Shown in pieces: positions 32,209 through 41,268 of a stretch of 64,000 nt of DNA; the first letter of the stretch is position 1, and the number at the start of each line of letters is the position of its first letter. This DNA is from Clostridiaceae bacterium UBA6110 (GTDB taxonomy: Bacteria; Bacillota; Clostridia; Clostridiales; Clostridiaceae). The stretch spans positions 9,266 to 73,265 of the forward strand of contig DIWI01000029.1 in NCBI GenBank assembly GCA_002428415.1. Reading direction: 5' to 3'. The notes beneath the pieces were generated by a model that worked only from the letters and a program-made list of their open reading frames with translations, had not been told where the DNA came from and searched no databases. A program made the position numbers and the translations under genes.

Positions 32209-32928
32209 TTACGGTATGCTAAGGTTTGTTACCTTGTAGTCCGAAGGAATGATAAACATGCTGTCATCAACAGTGTCCGACAGTTTTGATATTTCCATAA
32301 GAGTCTTCATGTTTTCGAAGGAGGTTTCCATTCCCTTGAGCTCGTTACCTTCAAAGAAGTACCTGACGCTTCCGCCATCGGTCGTATATTCCTCATAGTC
32401 AAGCATCTTTCCCAGAAAATCAGCCTTTCCCTTGCCCTTGTATACTATACCGTCCAGCTTTATTTCAGGTGCCTGTGGCGTATCAGTCGGAACCTGCTTG
32501 GAAGCATCCATCACCATCACAGTCTTCATGTCATGGCTGATCAGATACATCTTGCCATCCTTTATAACAGTGCTCATGGTCATGCTGTCGCCGAGCTCGA
32601 TCTTGCTTGCCATTGCCGTACCGTCCATCGACATGGTAGTCTCCATGACATCCTCAAGCTCACCGTTGACAGTAGCAAAAATCTTCATCGTCATTGTGTA
32701 TTTCCCATCCTTCATGATATCCACAAACTTCTGGGAGAGAATATCTGTTGTCGAAGGTATGGTTGGAGTTGCAGGAGATGTCGGAGCCGAAGTTGATGAA
32801 GGTGCTGCAGTTGGAGTCGGGGTATCCGTCTTTGAGCCGCACGAAGCAATGAGAGTAAGTGCGCAAATGTATCCGATGACAATAAGCAGCCTGCGATGCC
32901 TTCCGGATCCCGTCATGTTATAAGACAT
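32209..32928 (-). CDS. Lipoprotein of unknown function
   Basis: A 239-residue lipoprotein. Lipobox IASC follows a hydrophobic stretch (LLIVIGYICALTLIASC); then comes a Thr/Pro/Ser-rich linker (about 35-65) and a beta-rich domain with repeated MTMS/MTMK strands, resembling the LolA/LppX-like fold of small Gram-positive lipoproteins (DUF6612-like). Start ATG 32928 has AAGGGG 8 nt upstream. The function is not known. It lies 49 bp upstream of the dipeptidase gene in the same direction, so a shared cell-wall role is possible. Confidence 0.7.
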   Translation of the reverse strand: MSYNMTGSGRHRRLLIVIGYICALTLIASCGSKTDTPTPTAAPSSTSAPTSPATPTIPSTTDILSQKFVDIMKDGKYTMTMKIFATVNGELEDVMETTMSMDGTAMASKIELGDSMTMSTVIKDGKMYLISHDMKTVMVMDASKQVPTDTPQAPEIKLDGIVYKGKGKADFLGKMLDYEEYTTDGGSVRYFFEGNELKGMETSFENMKTLMEISKLSDTVDDSMFIIPSDYKVTNLSIP

Positions 32929-33089
32929 CAAAATCACCCCTTGTGTTTCGATATGAACGTAAGCATATTCTGTTTAAGATAATTGTATTCTCCAAAGTCT
33001 TGCATGTCAAAGAATGGCTTAAATGTACAGGTGCTCGAAACTAAATATATCATCAAAATATTTTTTAGCTTTACAAAATATTCATTAGA

Positions 33090-33118
33090 TTGTTTGAAAG
33101 TTTATCTGATGATATAAT
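33090..33118 (+). promoter_or_regulatory. Promoter of the NERD protein gene
   Basis: TTGTTT (33090-33095), 17-bp spacer, TATAAT (33113-33118), 29 bp before the start codon. Confidence 0.55.
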
Positions 33119-33146
33119 TAGGGCACTGTATTGAAGGAGAGATATC

Positions 33147-33875
33147 ATGAGTATAACTGAAATCATAATATCAAGTATCATGCCGGCTATCTACCTTGCA
33201 GTCATACCCATACTCATTCTTGCATTAAGGATCTATGGTCTGTTCATCAGGTTTTCTAGGTCCGGGTATGGTAATGCAAGTGGAAACAGGTTCTATAAGA
33301 CTGTGTCAGACAAGGGAGCTTATGGGGAATTCCTCATATACGAGCTTCTGGAAAGCCTTGGAGAAGGAAACAGAATACTTACTAACATTTATCTTCCAAC
33401 TGGAAATGGCAGGACAACAGAAATCGACCTGCTCATGGTACATCCTACTGGAATCTACGTTTTTGAATCAAAGAACTACAGTGGATGGATATTCGGTGAT
33501 GAAAAGAGCAAAAATTGGACACAGACACTTAAAGGCGGCAAGAAGACCTCCTTTTATAACCCTGTCAGGCAGAACAAGGGGCATATCAGTGCATTGATGG
33601 ATAACCTAAGGGATGTTGGTCCGGAGAGCTTCTTTTCATACATAGTCTTCAGTGAACGATGCGAGATCAAGAAAATCAGCATTTCATCTCCTAACACCTC
33701 AGTGCTTAAGAGGAACAGCCTCAAATCAGCCCTTGTATCAGACATCTCAAAAAGACACAAGGTCTTCGGTGAAAGCGAAATATCAGGAATATACGGGATC
33801 CTCTCATGGTATTCGCTGGCAGATGACAGCATCAAGTCCAGCCACATAAGAACAATAAGGGAAGATTTGGAATAG
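33147..33875 (+). CDS. Membrane-anchored NERD-domain protein
   Basis: A 242-residue protein. One N-terminal membrane helix (about 5-33) is followed by a NERD domain (about 55-165): KGAYGEFLIYELLE, then TTEIDLLMVHPTGIYVFESKNYSGWIFG, whose Asp, Glu-x-Lys are the nuclease-like core residues. NERD proteins are predicted DNA-processing or nuclease-related proteins, but enzymatic activity is rarely shown. SD GAAGGAGAG. It is a single-gene unit with its own promoter and terminator. Confidence 0.85.
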   Translation: MSITEIIISSIMPAIYLAVIPILILALRIYGLFIRFSRSGYGNASGNRFYKTVSDKGAYGEFLIYELLESLGEGNRILTNIYLPTGNGRTTEIDLLMVHPTGIYVFESKNYSGWIFGDEKSKNWTQTLKGGKKTSFYNPVRQNKGHISALMDNLRDVGPESFFSYIVFSERCEIKKISISSPNTSVLKRNSLKSALVSDISKRHKVFGESEISGIYGILSWYSLADDSIKSSHIRTIREDLE

Positions 33876-33880
33876 GAGCT

Positions 33881-33905
33881 GGCAGTCAGATTTGGCTGCC
33901 TTTTT
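33881..33905 (+). terminator. Terminator of the NERD gene
   Basis: GGCAGTCA (33881-33888) pairs with TGGCTGCC (33893-33900) through one G-U pair, followed by TTTTT. Confidence 0.85.
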
Positions 33906-34046
33906 GAATTATTCTGCATTTATCCATCATAGTTTGCTGACCTGTTTACACATGAAGGTGCAAGCAGCGTCAAAAGGTTGTAGAATCTAGTTAAAGCATA
34001 TTAATGAGTGTAATAGCTATTTTAGAAGGATTCGGGGAGGGTTAGC

Positions 34047-35153
34047 ATGGATAAGACGTATGTACCATTTGAACTTGCAGCTGATTTCATTGCATCAGCA
34101 TTCGTAAAGTCAGGGGTGCCTGAGGAGGATGCTGCCATATGCGCTGATGTCCTTGTGGAAAGTGACAGAAGAGGCATTGACAGCCATGGCTGCAACAGGT
34201 TCAAGCCAATATACATAGACAGGATAAGAAGCGGGATACAGAAGAGCGTCACGGAGTTTGAGATAATAAGGGAGACTGCTACGACTGCTGTAGTCGACGG
34301 CCATGACGGTATGGGAATGGTTGTGGGATACAAGTCAATGCAGCTTGCAATCGATAAGGCCAAGAAATATGGAATGGGAATGGTAGCCGCAAGGAACTCC
34401 ACCCACTATGGCATAGCCGGTTATTATGCCACAATGGCCACTAAAGAGGGCATGATAGGGATGACCGGCACTAATGCACGGCCTTCAATAGCGCCTACCT
34501 TCGGAGTTGAAAACATGCTTGGTACGAATCCGCTGACTATCGGTCTTCCGACTGACGAGGACTTTCCGTTTGTAATAGATTGTGCTACGAGCATCACCCA
34601 GAGAGGAAAGATAGAACATTACGCAAGGATGGGTATGGAAACCCCTGCTGGAATGGTGATAGGCTCAGATGGAAAGCCAAGAACCGACAGCAGGCAGATC
34701 CTCATTGACCTTGTGAATGGAGATGCTGCTCTCACTCCATTAGGAGGGATAGGGGAGGAGCTGGGAGGTTACAAGGGTTATGGCTATGCAACAGTCGTAG
34801 AGATACTGAGCTCTGCACTGCAGGCAGGAAGCTACCTTAAGATGCTTAACGGAATAGGGGATAATGGGGAAAAGGTCCCATACCACCTGGGCCATTTCTT
34901 CATGGCCATAGATACAGAGGCATTCATGGGACTTGAAAGCTTCAGGAAAACTGCAGGCGACATACTCAGGGAGCTTAGGGCATCGAAGCTTGCCCCTGGT
35001 GAAAAGAGGATCTATACAGCCGGGCAAAAGGAGCACCTTGCATGGCTTGACAGGAAGGACAAGGGGATACCGGTAGAAGCGGAGGTAATGAAGGAATTCA
35101 TTGAAATAAGGGATAGTCTGGGACTTCCGCACAGATTCCCGAATGAGGATTGA
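34047..35153 (+). CDS. Ldh2-family malate/lactate/ureidoglycolate-type dehydrogenase
   Basis: A 368-residue NAD(P)-dependent 2-hydroxyacid dehydrogenase of the MDH/LDH type-2 family (not the Rossmann LDH). Signature SDRRGIDSHG is at 39-48, ARNSTHYGIAGYY near 114, and the family's GGYKGYGYATVVEILSSAL near 240. Substrates in the family include malate, lactate, sulfolactate, ureidoglycolate and 2,3-diketogulonate, and the sequence does not separate them. SD GGGGAGGG. Single gene with its own terminator. Confidence 0.88.
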   Translation: MDKTYVPFELAADFIASAFVKSGVPEEDAAICADVLVESDRRGIDSHGCNRFKPIYIDRIRSGIQKSVTEFEIIRETATTAVVDGHDGMGMVVGYKSMQLAIDKAKKYGMGMVAARNSTHYGIAGYYATMATKEGMIGMTGTNARPSIAPTFGVENMLGTNPLTIGLPTDEDFPFVIDCATSITQRGKIEHYARMGMETPAGMVIGSDGKPRTDSRQILIDLVNGDAALTPLGGIGEELGGYKGYGYATVVEILSSALQAGSYLKMLNGIGDNGEKVPYHLGHFFMAIDTEAFMGLESFRKTAGDILRELRASKLAPGEKRIYTAGQKEHLAWLDRKDKGIPVEAEVMKEFIEIRDSLGLPHRFPNED

Positions 35154-35482
35154 CAAGCACTTTAGGTTGGAAATGAATGATAGACATTATAAGGCAAGCG
35201 AGACAGGACCTGCACGCATGTGGGTCTTGTCTTTTTTAATTTATGGGAAGTGGATGGTGATTGCCATGTTATTATAATGCAACAAATTATAATTCATAAT
35301 ATTCATTTTTAATGAATATTATATTTGAATAAAAGCAAAATGACTATGATGCTGAAATTTATAGGTTTATTTATATCTCAGGCTATAACAGGAGCCTTTC
35401 AGGTGGTAATTTGTATTGAAGCAATATATAATGAAAATTGTATTTGAAAAAGTAGATTAAGATTAAAATATCAGGAGAAAGT
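35154..35482. other. Intergenic region after the Ldh2-type gene
   Basis: 329 bp: the terminator at 35201-35237, then AT-rich DNA. A TATAAT at 35427-35432, about 50 bp before the next gene, is a possible -10, but no good -35 is seen. No coding frame with a ribosome site. Confidence 0.4.
35201..35237 (+). terminator. Terminator of the Ldh2-type gene
   Basis: 14-bp stem with G-U pairs (35201-35214 with 35219-35232, arm AGACAGGACCTGCA), 4-nt loop, then TTTTTT. Confidence 0.85.
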
Positions 35483-36085
35483 ATGAGACAGCTGCAAGGT
35501 GAAATAGTGATACCCACTAGATCAGGACATAATTTTATCAAGGGTGAAAAGTTGAGGCTCAAGGAGATATCAGGAACGTGCATTACGCTGCTGAGGCATG
35601 ATGGGACTGAACTTGTGATTGATGCCAAAAATGAGGCGCTTTTGGAAATAGGCGATGATGCGATCTGCATTTACGAACCCATTTGCAGGGAATTGACGAT
35701 AAGGGAAGGCAGATTGCTTAAGAAGGCAGACAGGCTATTCGGGCAGTTAAAGCGAAGGCCAGATGTCGGAAGCCTTAAAAGCTTCTGGGAAATTGAAGGA
35801 TTCCTGAAAGAAAACAATGCCGGATACCTTTCAGGGTTCAACATAGAGGATGAAAAGGTGCTTTCAGATGGTATGATATGTGACTATGGTATAAAGGGTG
35901 AATTGAAGTTGAAATTCCACAGGGTGAACAAGGCACCTCAGACAATTAAAAGCCTGGAATCCAGATCGGTAATTGAGGCTACCTATAATACTGCAAAGAA
36001 TGCAATTGAAACTTGGATGGAAATAGTCACGAAAAATCAAGAGGAGATATTCAGTTCTTTAGAAGAGGAATGGGAAATAGACTGA
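35483..36085 (+). CDS. Hypothetical protein, first gene of the c-di-GMP group
   Basis: A 200-residue soluble protein not assigned to a family. The N-terminal 70 residues look beta-rich (alternating hydrophobic residues, EIVIPTRSGHNFIKGEKLRL), the middle is basic and helical (GRLLKKADRLFGQLKRR), and the C-terminus is acidic (SSLEEEWEID). No signal peptide or membrane helix. SD AGGAG. It lies 37 bp before a gene for an EAL-domain phosphodiesterase, so it may be a regulator or effector in c-di-GMP control; that is only inference. Confidence 0.55.
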   Translation: MRQLQGEIVIPTRSGHNFIKGEKLRLKEISGTCITLLRHDGTELVIDAKNEALLEIGDDAICIYEPICRELTIREGRLLKKADRLFGQLKRRPDVGSLKSFWEIEGFLKENNAGYLSGFNIEDEKVLSDGMICDYGIKGELKLKFHRVNKAPQTIKSLESRSVIEATYNTAKNAIETWMEIVTKNQEEIFSSLEEEWEID

Positions 36086-36122
36086 CAGCATTAATGATAT
36101 TTATGTTCATGGGGGGATCGGC

Positions 36123-37970
36123 TTGAAGAAGAGAAGAGTTATCTCAAGTGAAATAAGGCCTTTCGTGATGCCGATCATAGGCATCACTGTAGCGTTCTTA
36201 GCGCTGGGCAGCCTCCTTGTCATCTTCTCCAGACAGCATTACTACAGTATCCTGGAGGAGGAGACCGATAACGAAGTGAGAATGGTCACCAAAAGCCTGG
36301 AAAGCATGCTGGTGACAAGAAACCTCTTCGAGCCCTCATACTCCGCACTTGTAGAGACAAAAGAGCTGGAAGGTCTGATTTCAGGGCTTGTTCCAGAAGA
36401 CGGGCCAATTGTTCAGATAGTCAGGGGTGAAGCCGGAGTCAAGAGCGGCATGACTGAAATCGAAGGAAACAAGTTCTACAGAGCTGTCGTTCCGGTTGAT
36501 GAAGAGGTCCTGGAGGACTCATACATAGTTATTTTGAAACCTTCAAAAGAGACAGACCGGAAGATCTTACGGTCCTGTACAATCGGGATACTCATCCTTG
36601 CCGCTGTTTATATTGCACTGCTAGCCCTTATGGATTTCACTCTCAACAGAAACAGGCATCTCATGATGCTGGCGTACTATGACCATCTTACCGGACTATT
36701 CAACAGCTACTACCTCAAGGTCATGCTGACCAAGGACCTGAAGCTGTACAGATGGAACAGGAAGGCTCTCATGCTGATCGGAATCAGCAATCTCAAGAGC
36801 ATAAACCTTCTGTTCGGCTATGATTCCGGAGATGATGCGCTGAGGCAGCTGGCAAAGAGAATGCAGCTCCTGGTAGGACAGGATACCATGCTGTTCCGTT
36901 TCACGGAAGACAGGTTTGTCCTTTACACCAGAAACTGCCACAGGGAAAATCACCTGTCCATGCTAGTCGAGGCCATAGAAGAGGCTTTTAGGGAGCCGAT
37001 GGATTTCAAGGGACAGAGGAAGCAGCTTCAGCCGAAGATTGGTATTGTCGAGATTGACGGTGACTATGAAAATGCAGACAGACTGCTTAAGGATGCCACC
37101 ATTTCACTGGACAATGTTGACCTGAACACTGGAAAGAGCCACATGTACTTCAGCAGGGCAATGGCCGAAAAGCTGCACAGGGAGGATATCATCGAGAAGG
37201 AGATATCCATGTGCCTTGAGAACGGTACTGACGCCATCTACCTTAATTACCAGCCGCAGCTTCATCTTGCTTCTGGCAGGATAGTCGGATTCGAAGCCCT
37301 TGCCAGGATGAGGTCAGAGGAGCTCGGGAACGTATCACCGGTAGAATTCATAGACGTGGCAGAAAGGAAGCAGCTTATAATCCCGCTGGGGAATCTGGTC
37401 CTGAAAAAGGCGTGTGCTTTCCTTGCTATACTGGAAGGGAAAGGCTACCAAAATCTGAGGGTGGCAGTGAACGTATCCGGAATCCAGCTGATACACGAGG
37501 ACTTCGGAAGCTCTGTGATGGAGGCTGTCGTAGATTCAGGGATAAGAAGCGAAAACCTGGAGCTCGAAATAACCGAATCGGTGCTGCTTGACAATTTTGC
37601 AGCAGTGAACAAGAGCCTGAAGGATTTCCAGGAAAACGGGATAAGGATCGCCCTGGATGATTTCGGTACAGGTTATTCATCCTTCCTGAGGCTTAACGAG
37701 CTGAATGTAAATTACCTTAAGCTAGACAGATACTTCGTAGGAATGGTAGCTACAAGCGACAGGAACGACTATATTACCAGCGACATAATCTCCATGGCCC
37801 ATAAGTTTGACCTGGAGGTCATAGCGGAAGGTGTTGAGACTGTGCTCCAGAGGGATTTCCTGGTTGCGAATGGCTGCGATATCATGCAGGGTTACCTATT
37901 CGCGAGGCCCCTTAGTGAAGAGGCTGCTCTAAAGATGCTGGAAGGATTCATGGAGGTTAATACTGCTTGA
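36123..37970 (+). CDS. Membrane c-di-GMP phosphodiesterase (degenerate GGDEF + EAL)
   Basis: A 615-residue protein. Two helices (about 15-35 and 140-165) frame an extracytoplasmic sensor region. The GGDEF-like domain (about 185-340) has lost its motif, reading FTEDRF, so it is probably not a cyclase. The EAL domain (about 360-610) keeps the catalytic set: GFEALAR, NVSGIQL, EITES, DDFGTGYSS, LKLDR, IAEGVET and MQGYLFARPL. It therefore hydrolyses c-di-GMP, probably under control of an external signal. TTG start behind GGGGGATC. Directly upstream of a dual GGDEF/HD-GYP gene. Confidence 0.9.
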   Translation: MKKRRVISSEIRPFVMPIIGITVAFLALGSLLVIFSRQHYYSILEEETDNEVRMVTKSLESMLVTRNLFEPSYSALVETKELEGLISGLVPEDGPIVQIVRGEAGVKSGMTEIEGNKFYRAVVPVDEEVLEDSYIVILKPSKETDRKILRSCTIGILILAAVYIALLALMDFTLNRNRHLMMLAYYDHLTGLFNSYYLKVMLTKDLKLYRWNRKALMLIGISNLKSINLLFGYDSGDDALRQLAKRMQLLVGQDTMLFRFTEDRFVLYTRNCHRENHLSMLVEAIEEAFREPMDFKGQRKQLQPKIGIVEIDGDYENADRLLKDATISLDNVDLNTGKSHMYFSRAMAEKLHREDIIEKEISMCLENGTDAIYLNYQPQLHLASGRIVGFEALARMRSEELGNVSPVEFIDVAERKQLIIPLGNLVLKKACAFLAILEGKGYQNLRVAVNVSGIQLIHEDFGSSVMEAVVDSGIRSENLELEITESVLLDNFAAVNKSLKDFQENGIRIALDDFGTGYSSFLRLNELNVNYLKLDRYFVGMVATSDRNDYITSDIISMAHKFDLEVIAEGVETVLQRDFLVANGCDIMQGYLFARPLSEEAALKMLEGFMEVNTA

Positions 37971-37993
37971 CGATTTGGAAAGGTGTGTTTCTA

Positions 37994-40687
37994 ATGATGA
38001 GCAAATTGAAGAAGATATCGATAAAGAACATCACACTCCTGATGTTTATAATCCTTATGACTGCTACGCTCGGAACAACGGGCTTCATAGTCTTCTCCAA
38101 GTGGATGGAATCCGCGGAGGATATTGCAGGACAGCTGGCTGAGGACCTGAGCCGTGATATTACAAGGGACATTGAGGATTATATTGGAAATCCCGAAAGC
38201 ATAAACTTGGCACATGAAGCGATGATCAGGAAAGATATAGTTGACATATACGACCCTGAAGACAGGGAACGCTTCTTCCTGAGCGTGCTTGGAAGCTACA
38301 GCGGCGAATCGATCTACAGCTTCAGCTACGGTACCGAGAATGGCGAATACTATGGTGCAAGGCGAAATCCTGAAGGCGGAACTGAAATCATGAGGAATGA
38401 TTCCGGGACCGGAGGGGATTCATGGTACTATTCAGTCACAGAGTTCCTGAGGGCAGGTGACATAGCCCTTAAGGCAGGGAAATTCGATCCAAGGACCAGA
38501 GCCTGGTACATAGCCGCGAAGGCAGCGGGAACTTCTGTATTTTCACCGATCTACAAGCATTTCGTCATTGAAGACATGACACTTTCAGCTGCGCTCCCTG
38601 TATACGGTGAAGACGGAATCCTAAAGGGAGTCCTGGGAACTCACATGACCCTTGGCGGTATAAATGACTTCCTTGGCAGCCTCGCATCGGAAAGAGGTGC
38701 CAAGGCTGCAATAGTTGAGAAGGATACTGGTTTGCTCGTGGCAAACTCAATAGGAGCACCCAATTTCACAGTAAGGCAGGATGGAACGCTAGATCGTATG
38801 ACCCTTCAGGACATAGGTGACGAAAGCCTTTCAAAGGCATGGAAATATTCTTCAGGGTCCGGAACGTACGGGGTTGACCTTGTGGAAGAAGACCTTCACG
38901 TGCATTTTCTCGAATTTGCAAGACCCGGCATAGACTGGATGATAGTTACCACTGTTCCTGCTTCACTATTCACAGCAGGAATCAATGAAAACATGCTCTT
39001 CACCGGGCTTTATGTGCTCGCTGCCTTCATCTTATCAATTCTTATATACCTGTTCATGTCAAGAAGGCTGCTCGGTCCCATAGACAGCCTGATTGAAACG
39101 ACAGTAAGCCTGTCCAAAGGCGACCTTTCAAAGCGTGCGACGGTTTTCAGGGATGACGAGATCGGAAGGATAGCAAAGTCATTCAATGTCATGGCCGATA
39201 CCATCGATGAACTGTTTGAAACATTGGAGCACAAGGTTCTCGAAAGGACACAGGAGCTTGCAGAGAACAAGGACCGGCTTAAGCTCATACTGGACTCTGC
39301 GGTCGAAGCAATATTTGGCTCAGATTTGGAAGGTAACTGCATATTCTGCAACGAGGCAGGAATAAGGATACTTGGCTATGAGAGTCAGGAAGAGCTGCTA
39401 GGAAAGAACCTCCATGACCTTACCCATCATTCCAGGAAGGACGGGACACCTTTAAGAAAAGAAGACTGCAGGATACAGGCTGCTGTTAAAAGAGGCGAAG
39501 GAGTTCACTCATCTGATGAAGTTTTCTGGAGAAAAGACGGGACATCTGTTGAAATCGAATATTATGCATATCCGCAGCTGATTGACGGCAGGATAGTAGG
39601 CATAGTCGTTACCTTCATGGACAACTCAGCCAGGAAGCGTGATGAGGAAAAAATAAGGCACTTAAGCTATCACGACAGCCTGACCGGTTTATATAACAGG
39701 AAGTACCTCGAAGATGAGATAGGCAGGATGGATGTGGCGTCCCTTATGCCTATATCGGTGATTTTTGGCGACGTAAACGGCCTGAAGCTCTCGAACGATA
39801 TCTTCGGACACTCTGCAGGTGATGAGCTGCTGAAAAAATCAGCAGAAATCCTAAAGGTCGTAATAAAAGACAAGGGGATAATTGCCCGGGTTGGTGGCGA
39901 CGAATTCATGATCCTGATGCCTAAGACAAATGCGGATGAAACCGTCAGGATGATGAATGAAATCAGGAAAGCATACGAGTCTGAGAAGATAGATGCAATC
40001 AAGACAGGCATATCAATGGGCTTCGATGTATGTGAAAGCCCGGCCCAGAGCCTTGAGAGGACCATGGCCAATGCGGAGTTCGAGATGTACAAGGAAAAGA
40101 CGCTCACGAGAAAGACTTTGGACAGTGATATGGTTTCAAGGATAATAGTGAGGCTATTCGACAGAAGCAATACGGTCATGGAGCATTCCTACATGGTGAG
40201 CGAAATGTGCCAGAGGATTGGATATGCTTTGAAGCTTTCAGATTCAAAGATGAAGAAGCTCAGAGAAGCCGGATTCCTCCACGATATCGGCAAGGTCGTG
40301 TTCGAAGACAGGCTGCTTGAAAGGACCGGAAAGCTGGACGGCGTTGACAGGAAAGCCTATCAGCAGCATGTGCTTGCAGGTTACAGGATACTTAACTCCT
40401 TTGAGGATACCGCGGGGATCGCTGAAGCGGTGCTTGCCCACCATGAGAGATGGGACGGTACCGGATATCCGAGAGGTTTGTCTGAAGAAGAGATACCTTT
40501 GCTGTCGAGAATCATTGCAGCAGCTGAAGGCTATGACCAGCTGAAGAGGAATGGGCTTACAGATGTAGAGACTTCACTTGAGATGATAGACAAGGCAGGG
40601 ACGAAGTACGATCCAAGGATAACGAGAATATTCATAGAAAAGGTCCTTGAAATAGACCTTGCAAGCCTTGAAGGCAAAGCGATATAG
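37994..40687 (+). CDS. Membrane dCache-HAMP-PAS-GGDEF-HD-GYP protein
   Basis: A bifunctional c-di-GMP enzyme of 897 residues. Order: helix (about 12-35), dCache-like sensor (about 40-330, with RAWYIAAKAAGTSVFSP), second helix (about 337-357), HAMP (about 358-410), coiled linker, PAS (about 430-550), intact GGDEF (RVGGDEF, about 640) and HD-GYP with HDIGK, HHERWDGTGYPRGL. Both the cyclase and phosphodiesterase halves keep key residues. Start ATG 37994, with AAAGG upstream; a TTG in the previous stop is less likely. Co-directional with the EAL gene 23 bp upstream. Confidence 0.9.
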   Translation: MMSKLKKISIKNITLLMFIILMTATLGTTGFIVFSKWMESAEDIAGQLAEDLSRDITRDIEDYIGNPESINLAHEAMIRKDIVDIYDPEDRERFFLSVLGSYSGESIYSFSYGTENGEYYGARRNPEGGTEIMRNDSGTGGDSWYYSVTEFLRAGDIALKAGKFDPRTRAWYIAAKAAGTSVFSPIYKHFVIEDMTLSAALPVYGEDGILKGVLGTHMTLGGINDFLGSLASERGAKAAIVEKDTGLLVANSIGAPNFTVRQDGTLDRMTLQDIGDESLSKAWKYSSGSGTYGVDLVEEDLHVHFLEFARPGIDWMIVTTVPASLFTAGINENMLFTGLYVLAAFILSILIYLFMSRRLLGPIDSLIETTVSLSKGDLSKRATVFRDDEIGRIAKSFNVMADTIDELFETLEHKVLERTQELAENKDRLKLILDSAVEAIFGSDLEGNCIFCNEAGIRILGYESQEELLGKNLHDLTHHSRKDGTPLRKEDCRIQAAVKRGEGVHSSDEVFWRKDGTSVEIEYYAYPQLIDGRIVGIVVTFMDNSARKRDEEKIRHLSYHDSLTGLYNRKYLEDEIGRMDVASLMPISVIFGDVNGLKLSNDIFGHSAGDELLKKSAEILKVVIKDKGIIARVGGDEFMILMPKTNADETVRMMNEIRKAYESEKIDAIKTGISMGFDVCESPAQSLERTMANAEFEMYKEKTLTRKTLDSDMVSRIIVRLFDRSNTVMEHSYMVSEMCQRIGYALKLSDSKMKKLREAGFLHDIGKVVFEDRLLERTGKLDGVDRKAYQQHVLAGYRILNSFEDTAGIAEAVLAHHERWDGTGYPRGLSEEEIPLLSRIIAAAEGYDQLKRNGLTDVETSLEMIDKAGTKYDPRITRIFIEKVLEIDLASLEGKAI

Positions 40688-40866
40688 CAGTAGCTTAAAG
40701 TAATTGCTGTTATGTTAGATATATGAGACAAACATAAGACTGATTATATAATTAAATGTTTAACAAAAAGTGACAAAATATGCAAGGGATAATTTGATGC
40801 ATATATCTGCTGGAATCAGGCTATACTTGTATAGAAATTTCAAAAAAACTCCATACATCTATGAAA

Positions 40867-40899
40867 AGGGCACTGAATCTTATGCAGTGTCCTTTTTTT
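40867..40899 (+). terminator. Rho-independent terminator
   Basis: AGGGCACTG (40867-40875) pairs with CAGTGTCCT (40885-40893), 9-nt loop, followed by a run of seven T. Confidence 0.9.
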
Positions 40900-41199
40900 G
40901 ATGCATAAGAAAGCCTTTTGCAGATATTTTTCAGAATATGATAAAAATATTAGAAAATAGTATCCTGAAAGATACTTTACACATTTATATTATTGGTTTA
41001 AATATATTATCTAAATTACTATAAATTATGTACGAAATTAAGAGAATACATTTAATTTACATGGTATGACCATTGAATATATAATAAGAGTAAATATCCA
41101 TATGAAATGCTGGGATATTCATACCTATTGGTAAATCCGATATAGAATGATGCATCTCATTAGGAGTATGGTCAGTTAACATTCCGGCATTTGACGGAA

Positions 41200-41227
41200 T
41201 TGACAAACAAAGCAGGATTATTATCAA
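41200..41227 (+). promoter_or_regulatory. Promoter of the third c-di-GMP gene
   Basis: TTGACA (41200-41205), 16-bp spacer, TATCAA (41222-41227). An inverted repeat ATTCCG-N8-CGGAAT (41181-41200) lies on its upstream edge and could bind a regulator. Its position supports a start at 41269 rather than upstream. Confidence 0.45.
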
Positions 41228-41268
41228 ACTGTAGGCTGCGCCTGCATTACAAAGGATGCGGGAGGTGG

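Larger units (their letters stand above)
40688..41268. other. AT-rich intergenic region with terminator and promoter
   Basis: 581 bp. It contains a strong terminator at 40867-40899, a very AT-rich stretch (40920-41100), and near the next gene an inverted repeat (ATTCCG 41181-41186 with CGGAAT 41195-41200) overlapping a TTGACA promoter. No credible coding frame. Confidence 0.5.
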